The translations under genes and the position numbers were made by a program. Below are positions 30,486 to 43,300 of a stretch of DNA of 64,000 bases, piece after piece. Below the pieces are notes generated by a model, which ran no database searches, was not told where the DNA came from, and worked only from the letters and a program-made list of their open reading frames with translations. Each line of letters begins with the position of its first letter. Positions within the stretch are counted from its first letter, which is position 1. Source of the DNA: Onthophagus taurus. Lineage: Eukaryota; Arthropoda; Insecta; Coleoptera; Scarabaeidae. Location: positions 2,115,501 to 2,179,500 of the forward strand of contig NC_091966.1 of NCBI RefSeq assembly GCF_036711975.1, read 5' to 3'.

Positions 30486-33400
30486 ATGAAGTGGGTAATC
30501 TTGTTTATATTCGGTGAGTTACTTATAATCAGGTGATTCATTATTTACAAATTCTTATTTATTTATTTTAGTGTTAATACGTTTTAATTATGCGTCCAAA
30601 GTAATAGAACTCACAGACAAGTTCTTGGAGATTCGCAAAGATGGTAGCCCATGGTTTTTAATGTTTTACGCTCCCTGGTGTGGACATTGCAAGAGAATTG
30701 AGCCTGTTTGGGGGCACGTCGCGCAATCATTACGAAAAACTAATATTCGCGTTGGTAAAGTTGATTGTACAAGATATGCAAATTTAGCTTCACAATATGC
30801 GGTTGCAGCATATCCAACTTTAAAATTGTAAGATATTTCACTTTTCTATGGTATATATGTTTAAATTTAATAATTTTAGTGTAAAAGGCGATGAAGAACA
30901 CACCTATAACGGTGATAGAAAGATGGAAGATATGGTTAATTTCGCTTTGAGAATGAATGGGCCCCCAGTTCAAGAATTAACTAAATCGGAAAGCATGAAT
31001 ACAATTAAAGGACAACACGATTTGTTTTTTATGTTCGTTGGGGAGCAAGAAGGCAATTTATGGAATGCTTATCATTCCGTTGCCACTCATTTTCAACCTC
31101 ACGGATTTTTTTATGCCGCGCCGAAAGATGTAGCCAAACAACACGTGGATTTAGATGAATTGCCGGCTGTTTTTGTTTATAAAGAAAATTTACATCATTT
31201 TTATACCGGTAAAAATTAAATACTCACTCCTTATAAGGTTATCCAACTCAATCAAATTGACGTTGGCGGGGTGAGGTGGGAAACGTGACGTCATTGGAGG
31301 AAAAATATAATATTGGCCTTTTGAAGGGTCTATTTAACTTAATATTTAATGAAGGCGTTTTAACTCTCTCAACGATTACTGGCTTAAGTATTTACAGTTA
31401 TTTAAAGAAAATTCGATAAAAATAATGTATCGTGCCGCCATCTATTTTCTAAACAAAGAATTACTACAATTATAACATTTTTAACTCGTAACTTTAGATA
31501 TAAATATAATAATCTCTATAAATTTAAACACTAAACAAGTGTTATTAAACTCAAGAAATAGAGTTTATGTTGATTTAAGTATATAAATAAAAATATAGAA
31601 ATGTCAATTCCTCCAATGACGTCACAGCAAGGCCTTTGCGGGGGGGATACGTTCATAAACAGCGTTCATAAGGAGTTGGACAACCTTATTATGTTTACTC
31701 GGCAGACCTTGACTCACTCCGTCCAAATTTACTTAAAAATTAAATTAAAATTAAATACTCACTCCCATTTAAAAATTAAAAATTAATTTATGAAAACTTA
31801 ACTACAAATATCGTTTCTAAGAAACTTTTGACAGTCATTTAATTATTTAAATTGAATTGATGATGTCTTTTACATGTTGATAAAGCCCAAAATTAAAATT
31901 TTAAGAAACTGGAAGTCTACCCATTCTCTGTAAATGATCTTTATTCATATGCCACACTTTGTAATTATTGCCTCCATCTACTTTCATGGTTTCTACCATA
32001 CACTGTTGGTGTGAAAGGAAAACCTTATTCGAAATATCTGAACTCAAAATTGTTTGGAATTCGTTGCGCAACTAATTGCGTTGTGTATCGGATTTGTGCT
32101 ACAGACTGTGCAATAACGACGGTTTCTTTTCACGTTTGTTAGTAAAAGGTGGTGATTGTAAATTGGCCACTTTTATCAATAACAAAGAATTTTAAAGTGA
32201 CTTTATTAATTTATACATACAAAAACAGAAATTTGAAGAATGTGATGAAAAATTAAAGGATATCGAACTTAATCCCGATAGAAAGATGGTGCTTAAAAAG
32301 ATCAATGTTTTGCGCAGTGTTTATCGAAGAGAATTAAAAAAAGTAATCGCAGCTTATGTAGTGTTTATGTTTTCAATATCTTCACCGCCTTGGAAATAAC
32401 ATTCCACTTTTTTATATCGCAAAAAGTTGCGCAAGTAGCAACATGTCAATGCTATGATGACTCTGAACCGGAAAGCTAGTATTCCAAACGCATTTTCAAT
32501 AATGCACCATGACACCCTGTAGTTATAAATCTTTTCTTCGTTGGTGAGGTTTCTCTTGCTAAATGGTTTTATTAAAATTTCCATAAGTTGGAAGGCATCA
32601 TCCCCTATGAAAACAGATGACATTTTGATATCTGTTGATGATAAATTTTCCAGTTCAGGAGTACACAGGCTTTTTTTAAAAGTTATTTGAAGCCGTTTAT
32701 CGCTTCAAGATAATGAGAAAAATTCCATTTCGTCTCAAAATCTTTATACAGGGTGTTTCAGGTTTTTGTAGCAGGACTTTAACAGTCGATAGATGTTTTA
32801 AAGTTAACACAAAAACTGCATATAAATATAGGTCGACAAACGCTTTGTTTTGGAGATACAGGTGTCCAAATTAAATTTTTTAAATTGATTTTTATTTAAT
32901 ATTACACGTGTATTTCAACCGATTCTTTTCAAATTTGGTATACGGAGGTTTTTTGGCATGAGAAAAACGATTATGGAGTCCGGTTTACTATAGCCGGTAG
33001 AGGGCGCTCTGTAACGTATTCTTTACTGATTAAAATAACAATAATTTTTCTGGCAGTATACTTTTTGGCTTTTTGAATAAAAATTCTTATTATTACGACC
33101 TCACGCAAAATTCTTCTTTTAACGTTTCTTTGCAGTCTAATATTGTCATTATTACGATCTACCCGTTATTATTTAGCCCTTGTTCAAGTATTTGTCTATG
33201 CACTTTCACAAACGCAGAAGGATGCGGATGTCTTCTATTTGGATATCTTCTGCTATACTCTAAAATGAATATCCGCTAACTCATGGTTAGGAAAAATAAC
33301 CACAACAAAAATTTAAAAAATGAAAAAAAAACAACATGATTAGGAAAAAGAGTAATGAATTTAGCACGTTAATAAACAAGAAAATAGAATTTAACACGTT

Positions 33401-36400
33401 AACGAATAAGAAAAATTAATTGAACACTGATCAACAACTACTGGTGATTTGACACTTGATACAACAAACTAAAACATTAGTAAACTTACGTACCTTATTT
33501 CAATAGCAAACATTATTATTTAACAATCCTCTAAAAAAACTTTGTCTATATCGATTAATAAAAAGCGGATTATCTTGAAAACGATCAACTTTGGCGCATT
33601 TTGATAAGAGTACCGTTTTTGCTTAAAAAAGTACCGAGAATAAGAATTTTTATTCAAAAAGCCAAAAAGTATACTGTGAGAAAAGTTATTGTTATTTTAA
33701 TCAGTAAAGAATACGTTACAGAGCTACTGTAAAACGGACTCCATAATCGTCTTTCTCATGCCAAAAAACCTCCGTATACCAAATTTGAATAGAATCGGTT
33801 GAAATACACGTGTAATATTAAATAAAAATCAATTAAAAAATTTAACTTAACACCCTGTATCTTTAAAACAAAGCGTTTGTCGACCTATGTTTATATGAAG
33901 TTTTTGTGTTAATTTTAAAAGATCTAACGACTAAAAACGTCAAAGTTCTGCTACATAAACCTGAAACACCCTGTATAGTTACAATTCTCCATTCATTTTC
34001 GCTTTGTGGAAGCTGAAAGGAAACATGTCAGCAAATTCATGCGAAACAAGGCATAAATGATATTTTATATGAAGGACGCTTGGATACCCTGCAATTAAAT
34101 TCTGTATCTATAAATGTATCAGTTTTACGCCCCCTCTTCGAGAATTCAACCTACTACGCATCTTCATCACCTTCAAATAATATACTCATGCCAATTATAT
34201 TCATACCCACCAACCCCAGTACAGGTAACTACAATAGAGAACAGACCAGTGCAATATTCTAAAGTAACAGAGTTATTCTTAGACCCAGAATTTCAATAAG
34301 TATATGGTATAAGTACGAAAGCTTTCACAGCCGGTGTTAATTGAACTAAAACTAGAACTAACTCTAGAAAGTTTCGAGTTTTGTCGTGCGTCTTTTTTAT
34401 TGTGTTATTGTTTAGTTAATATTCGTGTTATTTTATGTTAAAATGTTATACAGTGTGTCCCCGGATAGGTGAAACGACTCTTATAAAAGGTGAAAATTTT
34501 TCGATATTGATTGTCATTTTTTGGGGTTTAGCCCGGCTTGGTTAAAGACTAATTTTGAACATATTTTTAATTTTGAAAAAACAAGTGAGCCTTGACAGTG
34601 AAAGAAAAACTTTTTTTGTGGTAGGTAAAGTACCTTTTCTGTTTACAGTACGTGAAAGTGTTACTAAGCAGTTTTGTTTAGAATGAAAAACTATGGCCAT
34701 ATGCAAATTTTCGGAATGATCGGCCTACTTTGATAAAAATCCATATCAAACAATTTTATTTCTAACAGAGACTGCCATGGAAAAACAAAATTGCTTTCGT
34801 GTTTATGTTAATCTGTCAAAGTGTAATTTAGTATACTTAATGTGTGTTTTGAATATAATGTTAACATTAGACGAAAATGTTTATGTGATTCAGTGTTATG
34901 GAACCGGGAAAAAATCAATGAATATGGTTATTAATCTATTTAATGAAAAATTTCCAAACAGTGGAATTAACAAAAGTACTTGTTGGCGTTTAATCAAAAG
35001 ATTTGGTACAACAGGAAGTGTTCACTATAAGAAAAAAGAAAAAAAAATTATGATGAAACTGATACAGGTACTTTAGTTGCTTTACATTCAACGGATGCAT
35101 TTCCTACCATGTCTCTAAGAAATCGAAGCATAACATAAGTAAAACACATTTACAAAGAATTTATAAAGCAAACAGAATTTATCCGTACAAAGCCAAATTT
35201 TGCCACACTTTGGAGGAAGGTGACGACGCAAAGCGATTGCATTTCTGTTTATCTTTGGGGGAATTAATTTTAGAAAACAGACGTTTTCATAAACTAATAA
35301 TTTTTTCCTTGGTATTCCTTCTTCCCAAAACTGTCGGTATTGGAGCAGAGACAATCCCCATTATGTAATTAATACAAACAGGCAGTAATTTAAAAAAGTT
35401 AATGTGTGGTGTGCCGTGTCATACAAACTAGGAATAATTGGACCGTTCTTTATTGAAGGAACATTAAACCAACAAACTTATTTACAAATTCTGACAAGGT
35501 TTGTTGACGAACTTCCATTAGATGTTCGACAGACTCATTTCTTTCAACATGATGGCTGCCCTGCCCATTCAACAAAAATGATTAGTAATTGGCTAAATAA
35601 TCAATTTGGCGAAAGATGGTTTGGGAGAATGAGCGAGATATCTTGGCCGGGCAGATCTCCAGATCTCACAATAATGGATTTTTTTTGTTTGGGGAAGAGT
35701 AAAACAAATAGTTTACCAAGAACACATTCCTAATGATATCGAAATACTAAAAAATAGAATAACACAGGCAGTTCGATCACTTCCTAGAGAGCATGTACAG
35801 GCAACTTTTGGAGTATTCCGAAAACGTATCGAAAAATGCGCAAATTTAGGAGGTGATTTGATAGAGAGTTACATGTAGTCTGAAGTTATAATTTATTATA
35901 ACTTCAAACTACCGTGGTTATTATTGTATGTTTTCATTTCGTTGAATAAACATTATCATTATTATTTTATTAATAATTCAATAATTTGTCATAATTAAGT
36001 GTGATTTTTTTATTATGTTTTCCTTTCCTTTTCTGTTGTATTTTTTATATAAAACGCGGAGTTGATGAGCAGACGTTCGACGAGTTCACGTCAATATTTT
36101 TGTTCGACTAAAAGTTGCTAAGAACCTTTTTTAGTGGTACTTCTCAATTGTATCGGCTGTTGCTTTAACCGAGAGAGTACTAAAGTAGTATTTTAAGTAG
36201 TTTTTTTTGTAGGCGAATAAACATTTAATTTGTTTTGAACATTGTAATAACGTTTTGTTTATTTCTCCCGAACAAAAAACAACAAAAACTTGAACAAAAA
36301 ATCGTAATAAAATACTATTGACGAAAATAATAAACAATGAGTTTTATCAAAGTAGGCCGATCATTCCAAAAATTTGTATATGGTTATAGTTTTTCATTCT

Positions 36401-38165
36401 GAACAAAACTTCTTAGTAACACTTTCACGTACTGTAAACAGAAAAGGTACTTTACCTACCACAAAAACAGTTTTTCTTTCACTGTCAAGGCTTACTGGTT
36501 TTTTAAAAATTAAAAATATGTTCAAAATTAGTCTTTAACCAAGCAGGGCTAAACCCCAAAAAGTAACAATCAATATCGAAAAATTTTTACCTTTTATAAG
36601 AGTCGTTTCACCTATCCGGGGACACACTGTATATTTCTTCAAAACCTTTATGATTGCTTCACAGGCCTCGCTAATAATCTTTCCAAGTGTTTGAGCAGCT
36701 ATGGCCGTTTCAAACTTTAAACCCTCATAGCTCAGTCTAGATGCAAGGTACCTTAAAGTAGCAAATAAACTTTGCTTGGGCGATATTGCTTCTCTCAATA
36801 TTGTGTCTTGTTTTTATATAAGTGGTGTTACCATGACCAATAATTCACCAAAAGTAGTGTGATCCATTCGTAAATAATTTTTATAGTCTAATGGTGATCT
36901 CAACTTAAGTTCTTTGAAAAGATAGGTGTGGCTAAAAAGTGATCTTTTTTTTAACCACCCTTTCATCCATACTTTCTGCTTCCTTTTTCTCATTCTAACA
37001 CCATCTTTCGACGCAACAGCAATTATTATAGCTAAACAGGCTGCTTCGTCAGACGGTATGTTTCCGTGCGTACACACCACAAGCAACTGAAGTTTGTATA
37101 AAATTGTGTATTGTGCAACGTCAGTTTGCACAATTTGTTTGCTGGTGTATAGGGCCTATAACGCGTGATAAACGGCTTGCTTTGTGTTGGGACTTAAGTT
37201 TAGTCTTTTGCGACCATTTCTTGTCAAAATGTTTTACCTCTCTCCCATTATTTTCTTAAATCTTTATATGAGATCTTGAAAAGTCGCGTTTTTTTTTGGA
37301 TTAAAAACTTATACTGTAGGAAAAATTACAACCTTTACTTACTTTTAATAAGTGTTTTCTTAATTTTTGAAAAAAATCGATTATTTCTGGACGGAGAGAA
37401 TATTAAAAAAAAATAAAAATCTTTTTATAATTTATTTATTTATTTGCAGTTGAATCTGGAACATTAATAGACGATGCAGAACATTTAAATACAACAATGT
37501 ATAAATGGATTAACGAGGAACGTTTCGAAACGTTTCCTAAAATAACCAAAGGCAATATCAATGAATTAATCCAAACTAAAAAATATATAGTGATAGCAGT
37601 TCTCCAAGAAAATAGATTAGAACATATCCCCCCTGATATGTTGGAATTTCGAGATATGGTTGAAAGCGTAATTCGCAAAAAACGCGATAAATACCACAAA
37701 GACTTTCAATTTGGTTGGGTTGCCACTCCCGATATCGCTAATAGCATTGCCATGATGATTCTTCCTGTTCCAAGCGTCATCGTGCTTAATTCAACGACTT
37801 ATCATCATTATATCCCGGATGATGATCCTCTACATTTAACTGTTGAAGCCTTAGATTTGTTTTTGGAGAGTGTCCGCAACCAAAGCGTGCCTGCTTATGG
37901 AGGAAACGGAATCTTTGTTAAATTGTATAAGATTTATTTTGAAGCGAAGACCACGCTAGCTGAATTATGGAAGGGAAACGCCGTTTTGACAGTTGTTATT
38001 TTTGGGTTACCTCTAACGTTCCTTTCTCTTATTGTTTATAATATTTGTTGTGCTGATATCTTGGATGCTGATGAGGAAGAGGAAGGTAAGTATTGTTTAT
38101 ATCGAATTAATTAAATTAATTGATTTGTGTATTTATTTTTAGAAACTCATGAGAAGAAAGATTAA
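30486..38165 (+). CDS. TMX3: Thioredoxin-related transmembrane protein 3
   Basis: TMX3 is an ER-membrane protein disulfide isomerase with a lumenal thioredoxin domain. Exons: 30486-30513, 30572-30827, 30880-31208, 37450-38085, 38143-38165; 1272 nt, 423 residues. A signal peptide (MKWVILFIFGVLIRFNYA) precedes the catalytic domain, with APWCGHC at about 43-49, so both active-site Cys are kept. Thioredoxin-like non-catalytic domains follow (DLFFMFVGEQEG; YIVIAVLQENR). A membrane segment (VLTVVIFGLPLTFLSLIVY, about 383-401) precedes an acidic tail ending THEKKD, resembling the lysine-based ER-retrieval signals of the family. The 6.2-kb intron 3 holds nested Harbinger, foldback and DD41D elements. 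Confidence 0.95.
31209..32219. other. TMX3 intron 3, first kilobase: nothing recognised
   Basis: AT-rich sequence. An inverted repeat CCTCCAATGACGTCA (31609-31623) / TGACGTCATTGGAGG (31288-31302) pairs two segments about 320 bp apart that also share ACTCACTCC and GGTTATCCAAC-type flanks, suggesting a small foldback MITE at about 31224-31765. No coding frame. Confidence 0.45.
32220..32350 (+). pseudogene. MADF-like accessory protein fragment of a PIF/Harbinger element
   Basis: The plus-strand reading FEECDEKLKDIELN, then MVLKKINVLRSVYRRELKKV, resembles the MADF/MYB-like second protein of PIF/Harbinger elements (the LR..Y.RELKK helix). It is convergent with the transposase remnant that ends at 32354, as in intact Harbinger elements. 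Only about 40 residues remain. Confidence 0.55.
32749..33973. mobile_element. Foldback element inside the Harbinger gene
   Basis: Ends CAGGGTGTTTCAGG and CCTGAAACACCCTG, flanked by TA, with inverted arms of about 330-345 bp (32749-33090 and 33635-33973). The 540-bp centre is AT-rich with a poor 68-codon frame and no transposase signature. It is non-autonomous and shares the CAG/TA end type of the other long-inverted-repeat elements. Confidence 0.85.
34031..34449. other. Unexplained segment between two insertions, with a CTAG-repeat copy
   Basis: 34325-34400 holds a CTAG-hexamer copy with GTTTCGAGTTTTGTCGTGCG beside it. 34080-34300 holds two overlapping plus-strand open runs of about 60 codons rich in Ser, Pro and Tyr, with no family match I recognise. 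The segment does not continue the Harbinger gene. Confidence 0.4.
34451..36630 (+). mobile_element. Long-inverted-repeat DD41D mariner-like element
   Basis: The 2180-bp element has ends CAGTGTGTCCCCGGATAGGT and its complement next to TA. The arms are about 285 bp each (34451-34740 and 36343-36630), with a broken transposase between them. It inserted in the Harbinger gene right after the LKKY codons. Confidence 0.9.
34777..35878 (+). pseudogene. Frameshifted DD41D transposase
   Basis: An N-terminal helix-turn-helix region (YVIQCYGTGKKSMNMVINLF, KSTCWRLIKRFGTTGSV), a decayed middle, then from 35401 VWCAVSYKLGIIGPF, the second Asp in FFQHDGCPAHST and, 41 residues on, the third Asp in SPDLTIMDFF. 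A frameshift at about 35690 moves the remainder (VKQIVYQEHIPNDIEILKNR, LGGDLIESYM) to another frame, ending at TAG 35876-35878. Its spacing is the same as in the intact transposase at 21822, but sequence and terminal repeats are different. Confidence 0.85.
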
Positions 38166-38488
38166 TTTTATTAATTTCTAGTCAAGACATTCCGTGTTTT
38201 ATACATTTTATGGATAAGTACTTATATAAAATTTTAAGATTAGGTAATTTTTATTAATAAAATTGTGTACTTAAATTATTAATAAATAAATTAAATTATT
38301 TCACTTTATTTGAATTAGCTCCATCTATGGTGTGTATTAATAATCGTTTATTACCAACTTAAAAGAGCCGGAAAAGAAAATTAACTGTCAAATGTCAGAT
38401 TATTTATAGAACAACCACCAAATGTATTTATAATTCTAAATATATAATAATTTAGAAGTCTTTTTCATTAAAAAACGGTCAATTTATA

Positions 38489-38979
38489 ATGTCCGATCCG
38501 GAATTAGAAGAAATTCGGAAACAGCGTCTCGCCCAGATGCAATCTCAATTCAATGTGAGTTTTTTTTAGGTTATGTGGCCCCCTTTTAATTTAGAAATTG
38601 TGTTTTAGGCTGGTGATGGATCGAATCAAAAAGTCCAAGAAGAAAAAGCGAAACAAATAGAGGATATGAAAAATTCTATTTTGTCCCAAATTTTGGATCA
38701 ACCAGCGAGAGCAAGATGTAATGATTTTAATTGTTACGATTTAAACTCGTTTGTTTATGTGTTGTAGTGAATACACTCATGTTAGGAAAACCAGAAAAGG
38801 GAAAAATGGTCGAGTCTATGTTGGTCCAAATGGCTCAAAGTGGACAGATTAGAAATAAGATTGGGGAAAAAGATCTCGTAGGTTTATTGGAGAGTGTAAA
38901 TTCCCAGTTGCCTCAGAATAAATCGACCGTAAAGTTTGATAGGAGAAGAGCTGCCTTAGATTCTGATGATGAATATTAA
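38489..38979 (+). CDS. PDCD5: Programmed cell death protein 5
   Basis: PDCD5 is a small DNA-binding/apoptosis-associated protein conserved from archaea to animals. Exons 38489-38554, 38609-38717, 38768-38979; 387 nt, 128 residues (human 125). MSDPELEEIRKQRLAQMQ starts it. The core shows NSILSQILDQPARARLNTL, KPEKGKMVESMLVQMAQSG and the C-terminal STVKFDRRR with an acidic DSDDEY end, all diagnostic. Introns are 50-54 nt. It lies 323 bp after TMX3 in the same direction and 552 bp before SERP1. Confidence 0.96.
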
Positions 38980-39344
38980 TTTTTTTTATGTTTAAGTTAC
39001 AATCTTAATATTATTTGATAAGATTTTATAATGAAAATGAAAAAAGAATGGTTATGAATCAAGAAATAAAAAGAAATTTACCCCACAACATTATTATTTA
39101 CCTTTATAACTTCATAATCTTAAATAACCATCAACTAAAAATTTCTCTACAACGCAGTTAACAAAACAGACGCAATAATTATCAAAGAAAAAATGAGAAA
39201 AACGTCTCGAAACGAACAAAAACGCAATTTCCTTTATCTATATACTTGTGTCAGCAAAAATGCACATAGCATCGAAAATTCCGGTCGGTTCCGTAACTTT
39301 TGTATCTATACAGAAAGTTCCAACGTGTACTATAACTGCGCATG

Positions 39345-39445
39345 ATCGTTGACGTGTGTCTCCTATCAAAAAAAAAAACCGTACACAAATTCCCTTCTGC
39401 GATCACTTTTGACACAACCAGCTGTGCGTTTAAGACGTGGCTTCT
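39345..39445 (+). promoter_or_regulatory. Two GACGTG motifs upstream of SERP1 (possible UPR elements)
   Basis: TTGACGTGTG at 39349-39358 and GACGTGGC at 39434-39441 lie 182 and 98 bp before the SERP1 ATG. GACGTG is the core of XBP1/ATF6 unfolded-protein-response sites (TGACGTGG/A). The SERP1/RAMP4 gene is a known UPR target in other animals. Assignment is by motif and context only. Confidence 0.4.
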
Positions 39446-39531
39446 CGGTTAGTGTAATCGTTTTTCTGTTTTTACGTAGTATTTCTTCTTTCGATTTCTT
39501 CGATTAACAACGCTAATTAGAAACAGAAACG

Positions 39532-39844
<313 letters not shown>

Positions 39845-40348
39845 TAATGAAGACTAAAACGAAGGAGAAACAACCCCCCTCAATAAGAACCAGATGTAAT
39901 TTATTTTTGTTAACTCCTTATATGTATATGTGTATAAAAGTATATCTACTCAACTTTTTATTACATACCAAGATCGAAGCCTCAAACGACTTCATCCCCG
40001 TGTGCAATTAATTTTTTTTTTATCATTTTGTTGCGTGTACATTCGCTGTAATAATGGGATTTATTAATTTTGTCTTCAATTCATTGCATTTAATTTAATA
40101 CTTATAAGTCTGTACAAAGCTCACTTTTTTTCATTCTGTTCGATAACAGAAATACAATAATTTCAAGTAATAAAGATGCCACAGAACCGTGATTTTTAAA
40201 ATATTAAAAAGTGTGGAAAATCTCAGCTGCATTCCAAGCGTTTCTTTGTTAGAAATTTTGTGGGATATGAATGTTTTACAATGAAATAAAATAAATATTT
40301 TACAAGATAATTACAGTGTTTTATTGTATGTGATACCTTATATTATAA
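39845..40348. other. SERP1 3' UTR and spacer
   Basis: No second gene was seen. ATGAAATAAAATAAATATTT near 40280 could serve polyadenylation. The satellite array starts just after it. Confidence 0.5.
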
Positions 40349-43300
40349 ATCATCCTCTTTAAAAAAACATATATCACTTTGTTATTTAATTTTTATTCTA
40401 AGAAATTTTTTTTGAAAGCTTTGCATTTATGATCTTAACTTATCAAGAATATTTTTGTCAAACTTTAAACAATCATATCTGATTTATTTTTAATGATAAA
40501 TAAATGATTTTTACACCAAATTAAAGCTGATATTATCCTCTTTAAAAAGATATATATCACTTTGTTATTTGATACAAATTTTTGTTCTGAGAAATGTTTT
40601 TCAAAAATTTGCATTTTTGATTTTAACCTAACCTATCAAGAATATTTGTCAAACTTTAAAGAATCACATCTGCTTTATTTTTAATGATAGCGAAATAATT
40701 TTTATATCACATTAAAGCTAAAATCATCCTCTTTAAAAAAGCATATATCACATTGTTATCAGATTTTAATGTTTTTCGAAAACATTGCATTTTTGATTTT
40801 AACCTAACCTATCAAGAATATTTGTCAAACTTTAAAAAATCATATCTAATTTATTTTTAATGATAGAGAAATAATTTTTATATCACATTAAAGCTAAAAG
40901 TATCCTCTTTAAAAAAGCATATATCCCATTGTTATCAGATTTTAATTTTTTTTGAAAACTTTGCATTTTTGATTTTAACCTACCTATCAAGAATATTTGT
41001 CAAACTTTAAAGAATCATATTTAATTTATTTTTAATGATAGAGAAATGATTTTTATATCACATTAAAGCTAAAATCATCCTCTTTAAAAAGCATATATCA
41101 CATTGTTATCACATTTTAATTTTTTTCGAAAACATTGCATTTTTGATTTTAACCTAACCTATCAAGAATATTTGACAAACTTTGAAGAATCATATCTAAT
41201 TTATTTTTAATGATAGAGAAATAATTTTTATATCACATTAAAGCTAAAATCATCCTCTTTAAAAAAGCATATATCACATTGTTATCAGATTTTAATTTTT
41301 TTTGAAAACATTGCATTTTTGATTTTAACCTAACCTATCAAGAATATTTGTCAAACTTTAAAGAATCATATCGACTTTATTTTTAATGATAGAAAAATAA
41401 TTTTTATATCACATTAAAGCTAAAATCATCCTCTTTAAAAAAGCATATATCACATTATTATCACATTTTAATTTTTTTCGAAAACATTGCATTTTTGATT
41501 TTAACCTAACCTATCAAGAATATTTGTCAAACTTTAAAGAATCATATCTAATTTATTTTTAATGATAGAGAAATGGCTTTTATATCACATTACAGCTAAA
41601 AGTATCCTCTTTAAAAAAGCATATATCACATTGTTATCAGATTTTAATTTTTTTTGAAAACATTTCATTTTTGATTTTAACCTACCTATCAAGAATATTT
41701 GTCAAAATTTATAAAATTATATCTGCTTTATTTTTAATGATAGAGAAATAATTTTTATATTACATTAAAGCTAAAATCATCCTCTTCAAAAAAGCATATA
41801 TCATATTGTTATCACATTTTAATTTTTTTCGAAAACATTACATTTTTTATTTTAACCTAACCTATCAAGAATATTTTTCAAACTTTAAAGAATCATATCT
41901 AATTTATTTTTAATGATAGAGAAATGATTTTTATATCACATTAAAGCTAAAAGTATTCTCTTTAAAAAAGCATATATCACATTATTATCACATTTTAATT
42001 TTTTTCGAAAACATTGCATTTTTGATTTTAACCTAACCTATCAAGAATATTTGTCAAACTTTAAAGAATCATATCCAATTTATTTTTAATGATAGAGAAA
42101 TGGCTTTTATATCACATTACAGCTAAAAGTATCCTCTTTAAAAAAGCATATATCACATTGTTATCAGATTTTAATTTTTTTTGAAAACATTGCATTTTTG
42201 ATTTTAACCTACCTATCAAGAATATTTGTCAAACTTTATAAAATTATATCTGCTTTATTTTTAATGATAGAGAAATAATTTTTATATCACATTAAAGCTA
42301 AAATCATCCTCTTTAAAAAAGCATATATCACATTGTTATGGGATTTTAATTTTTTTCGAAAACATTACATTTTTGATTTTAACCTAACCTATCAAGAATA
42401 TTTTTCAAACTTTAAAGAATCATATCTAATTTATTTTTAATGATAGAGAAATAATTTTTATATCACATTAAAGCTAAAATCATCCTCTTTAAAAAAGCAT
42501 ATATCACATTGTTATCAGATTTTAATTTTTTTTGAAAACATTGCATTTTTGATTTTAACCTACCTATCAAGAATATTTGTCAAACTTTATAAAATTATAT
42601 CTGCTTTATTTTTAATGATAGAGAAATAATTTTTATATTACATTAAAGCTAAAATCATCCTCTTCAAAAAAGCATATATCATATTGTTATCACATTTTAA
42701 TTTTTTTCGAAAACTTTACATTTTTGATTTTAACCTAACCTATCAAGAATATTTGTCAAACTTTAAAGAATTATATCTAATTTATTTTTAATGATAGAGA
42801 AATGATTTTTATATCAAATTAAAGCTAAAAGTATCCTCTTTAAAAAAGCATATATCACATTGTTATGGGATTTTAATTTTTTTCGAAAACATTGCATTTT
42901 TGATTTTAACCTAACCTCTCAAGAATATTTGTCAAACTTTAAAGAATCATATCTAATTTATTTTTAATGATAGAGAAATGATTTTTATATCACATTAAAG
43001 CTAAAAGTATCCTCTTTAAAATGATATAGCACTCTGTAATTCGAATTTAATTTTCGTGTAGAAATTTGATTTTGGAAATGTTGCAATTTCCGTTTTGTCC
43101 TAACCCATTAAGAAATATTGTCAAATTTTAAAGAATCCAACCTGATTTATATTTCATGATAAATAAACGATTTTTATACCAAATTAAAGCTAAAATCACC
43201 CTCTTTAAAAAAGCACATATCACATTGTTATGGGATTTTAATTCTTTTCGAAAACATTACATTTTTGATTTTAACCTAACCTATCAAGAATATTTGTCAA

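Larger units (their letters stand above)
32354..37131 (-). pseudogene. PIF/Harbinger transposase broken by two insertions
   Basis: Minus-strand pieces appear in protein order. 37131-36640: N-terminal part (WMKGWLKKRSLFSHTYLFKE, LDYKNYLRMDHTTFGELL, LFATLRYLASRLSYEGL, IISEACEAIIKVLKKY). Then comes the 34451-36630 element. About 34030-33976: QLPQSENEWRIV. Then the 32749-33973 element. 32748-32640: KDFETKWNFSHYLEAIN. 32623-32354: VFIGDDAFQLMEILIKPFSK and ENAFGILAFRFRV, the C-terminal DDE_Tnp_4 block. The central catalytic stretch is lost, and about 420 bp at 34030-34449 is extra. Breakpoints coincide with the TA-flanked ends of both inserted elements. Confidence 0.85.

Noticed and set aside
33073-33279. 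68-codon frame in the centre of the foldback element
   Set aside because: Low-complexity Ile/Ser/Tyr sequence, no start context, no family; chance frame in AT-rich DNA.
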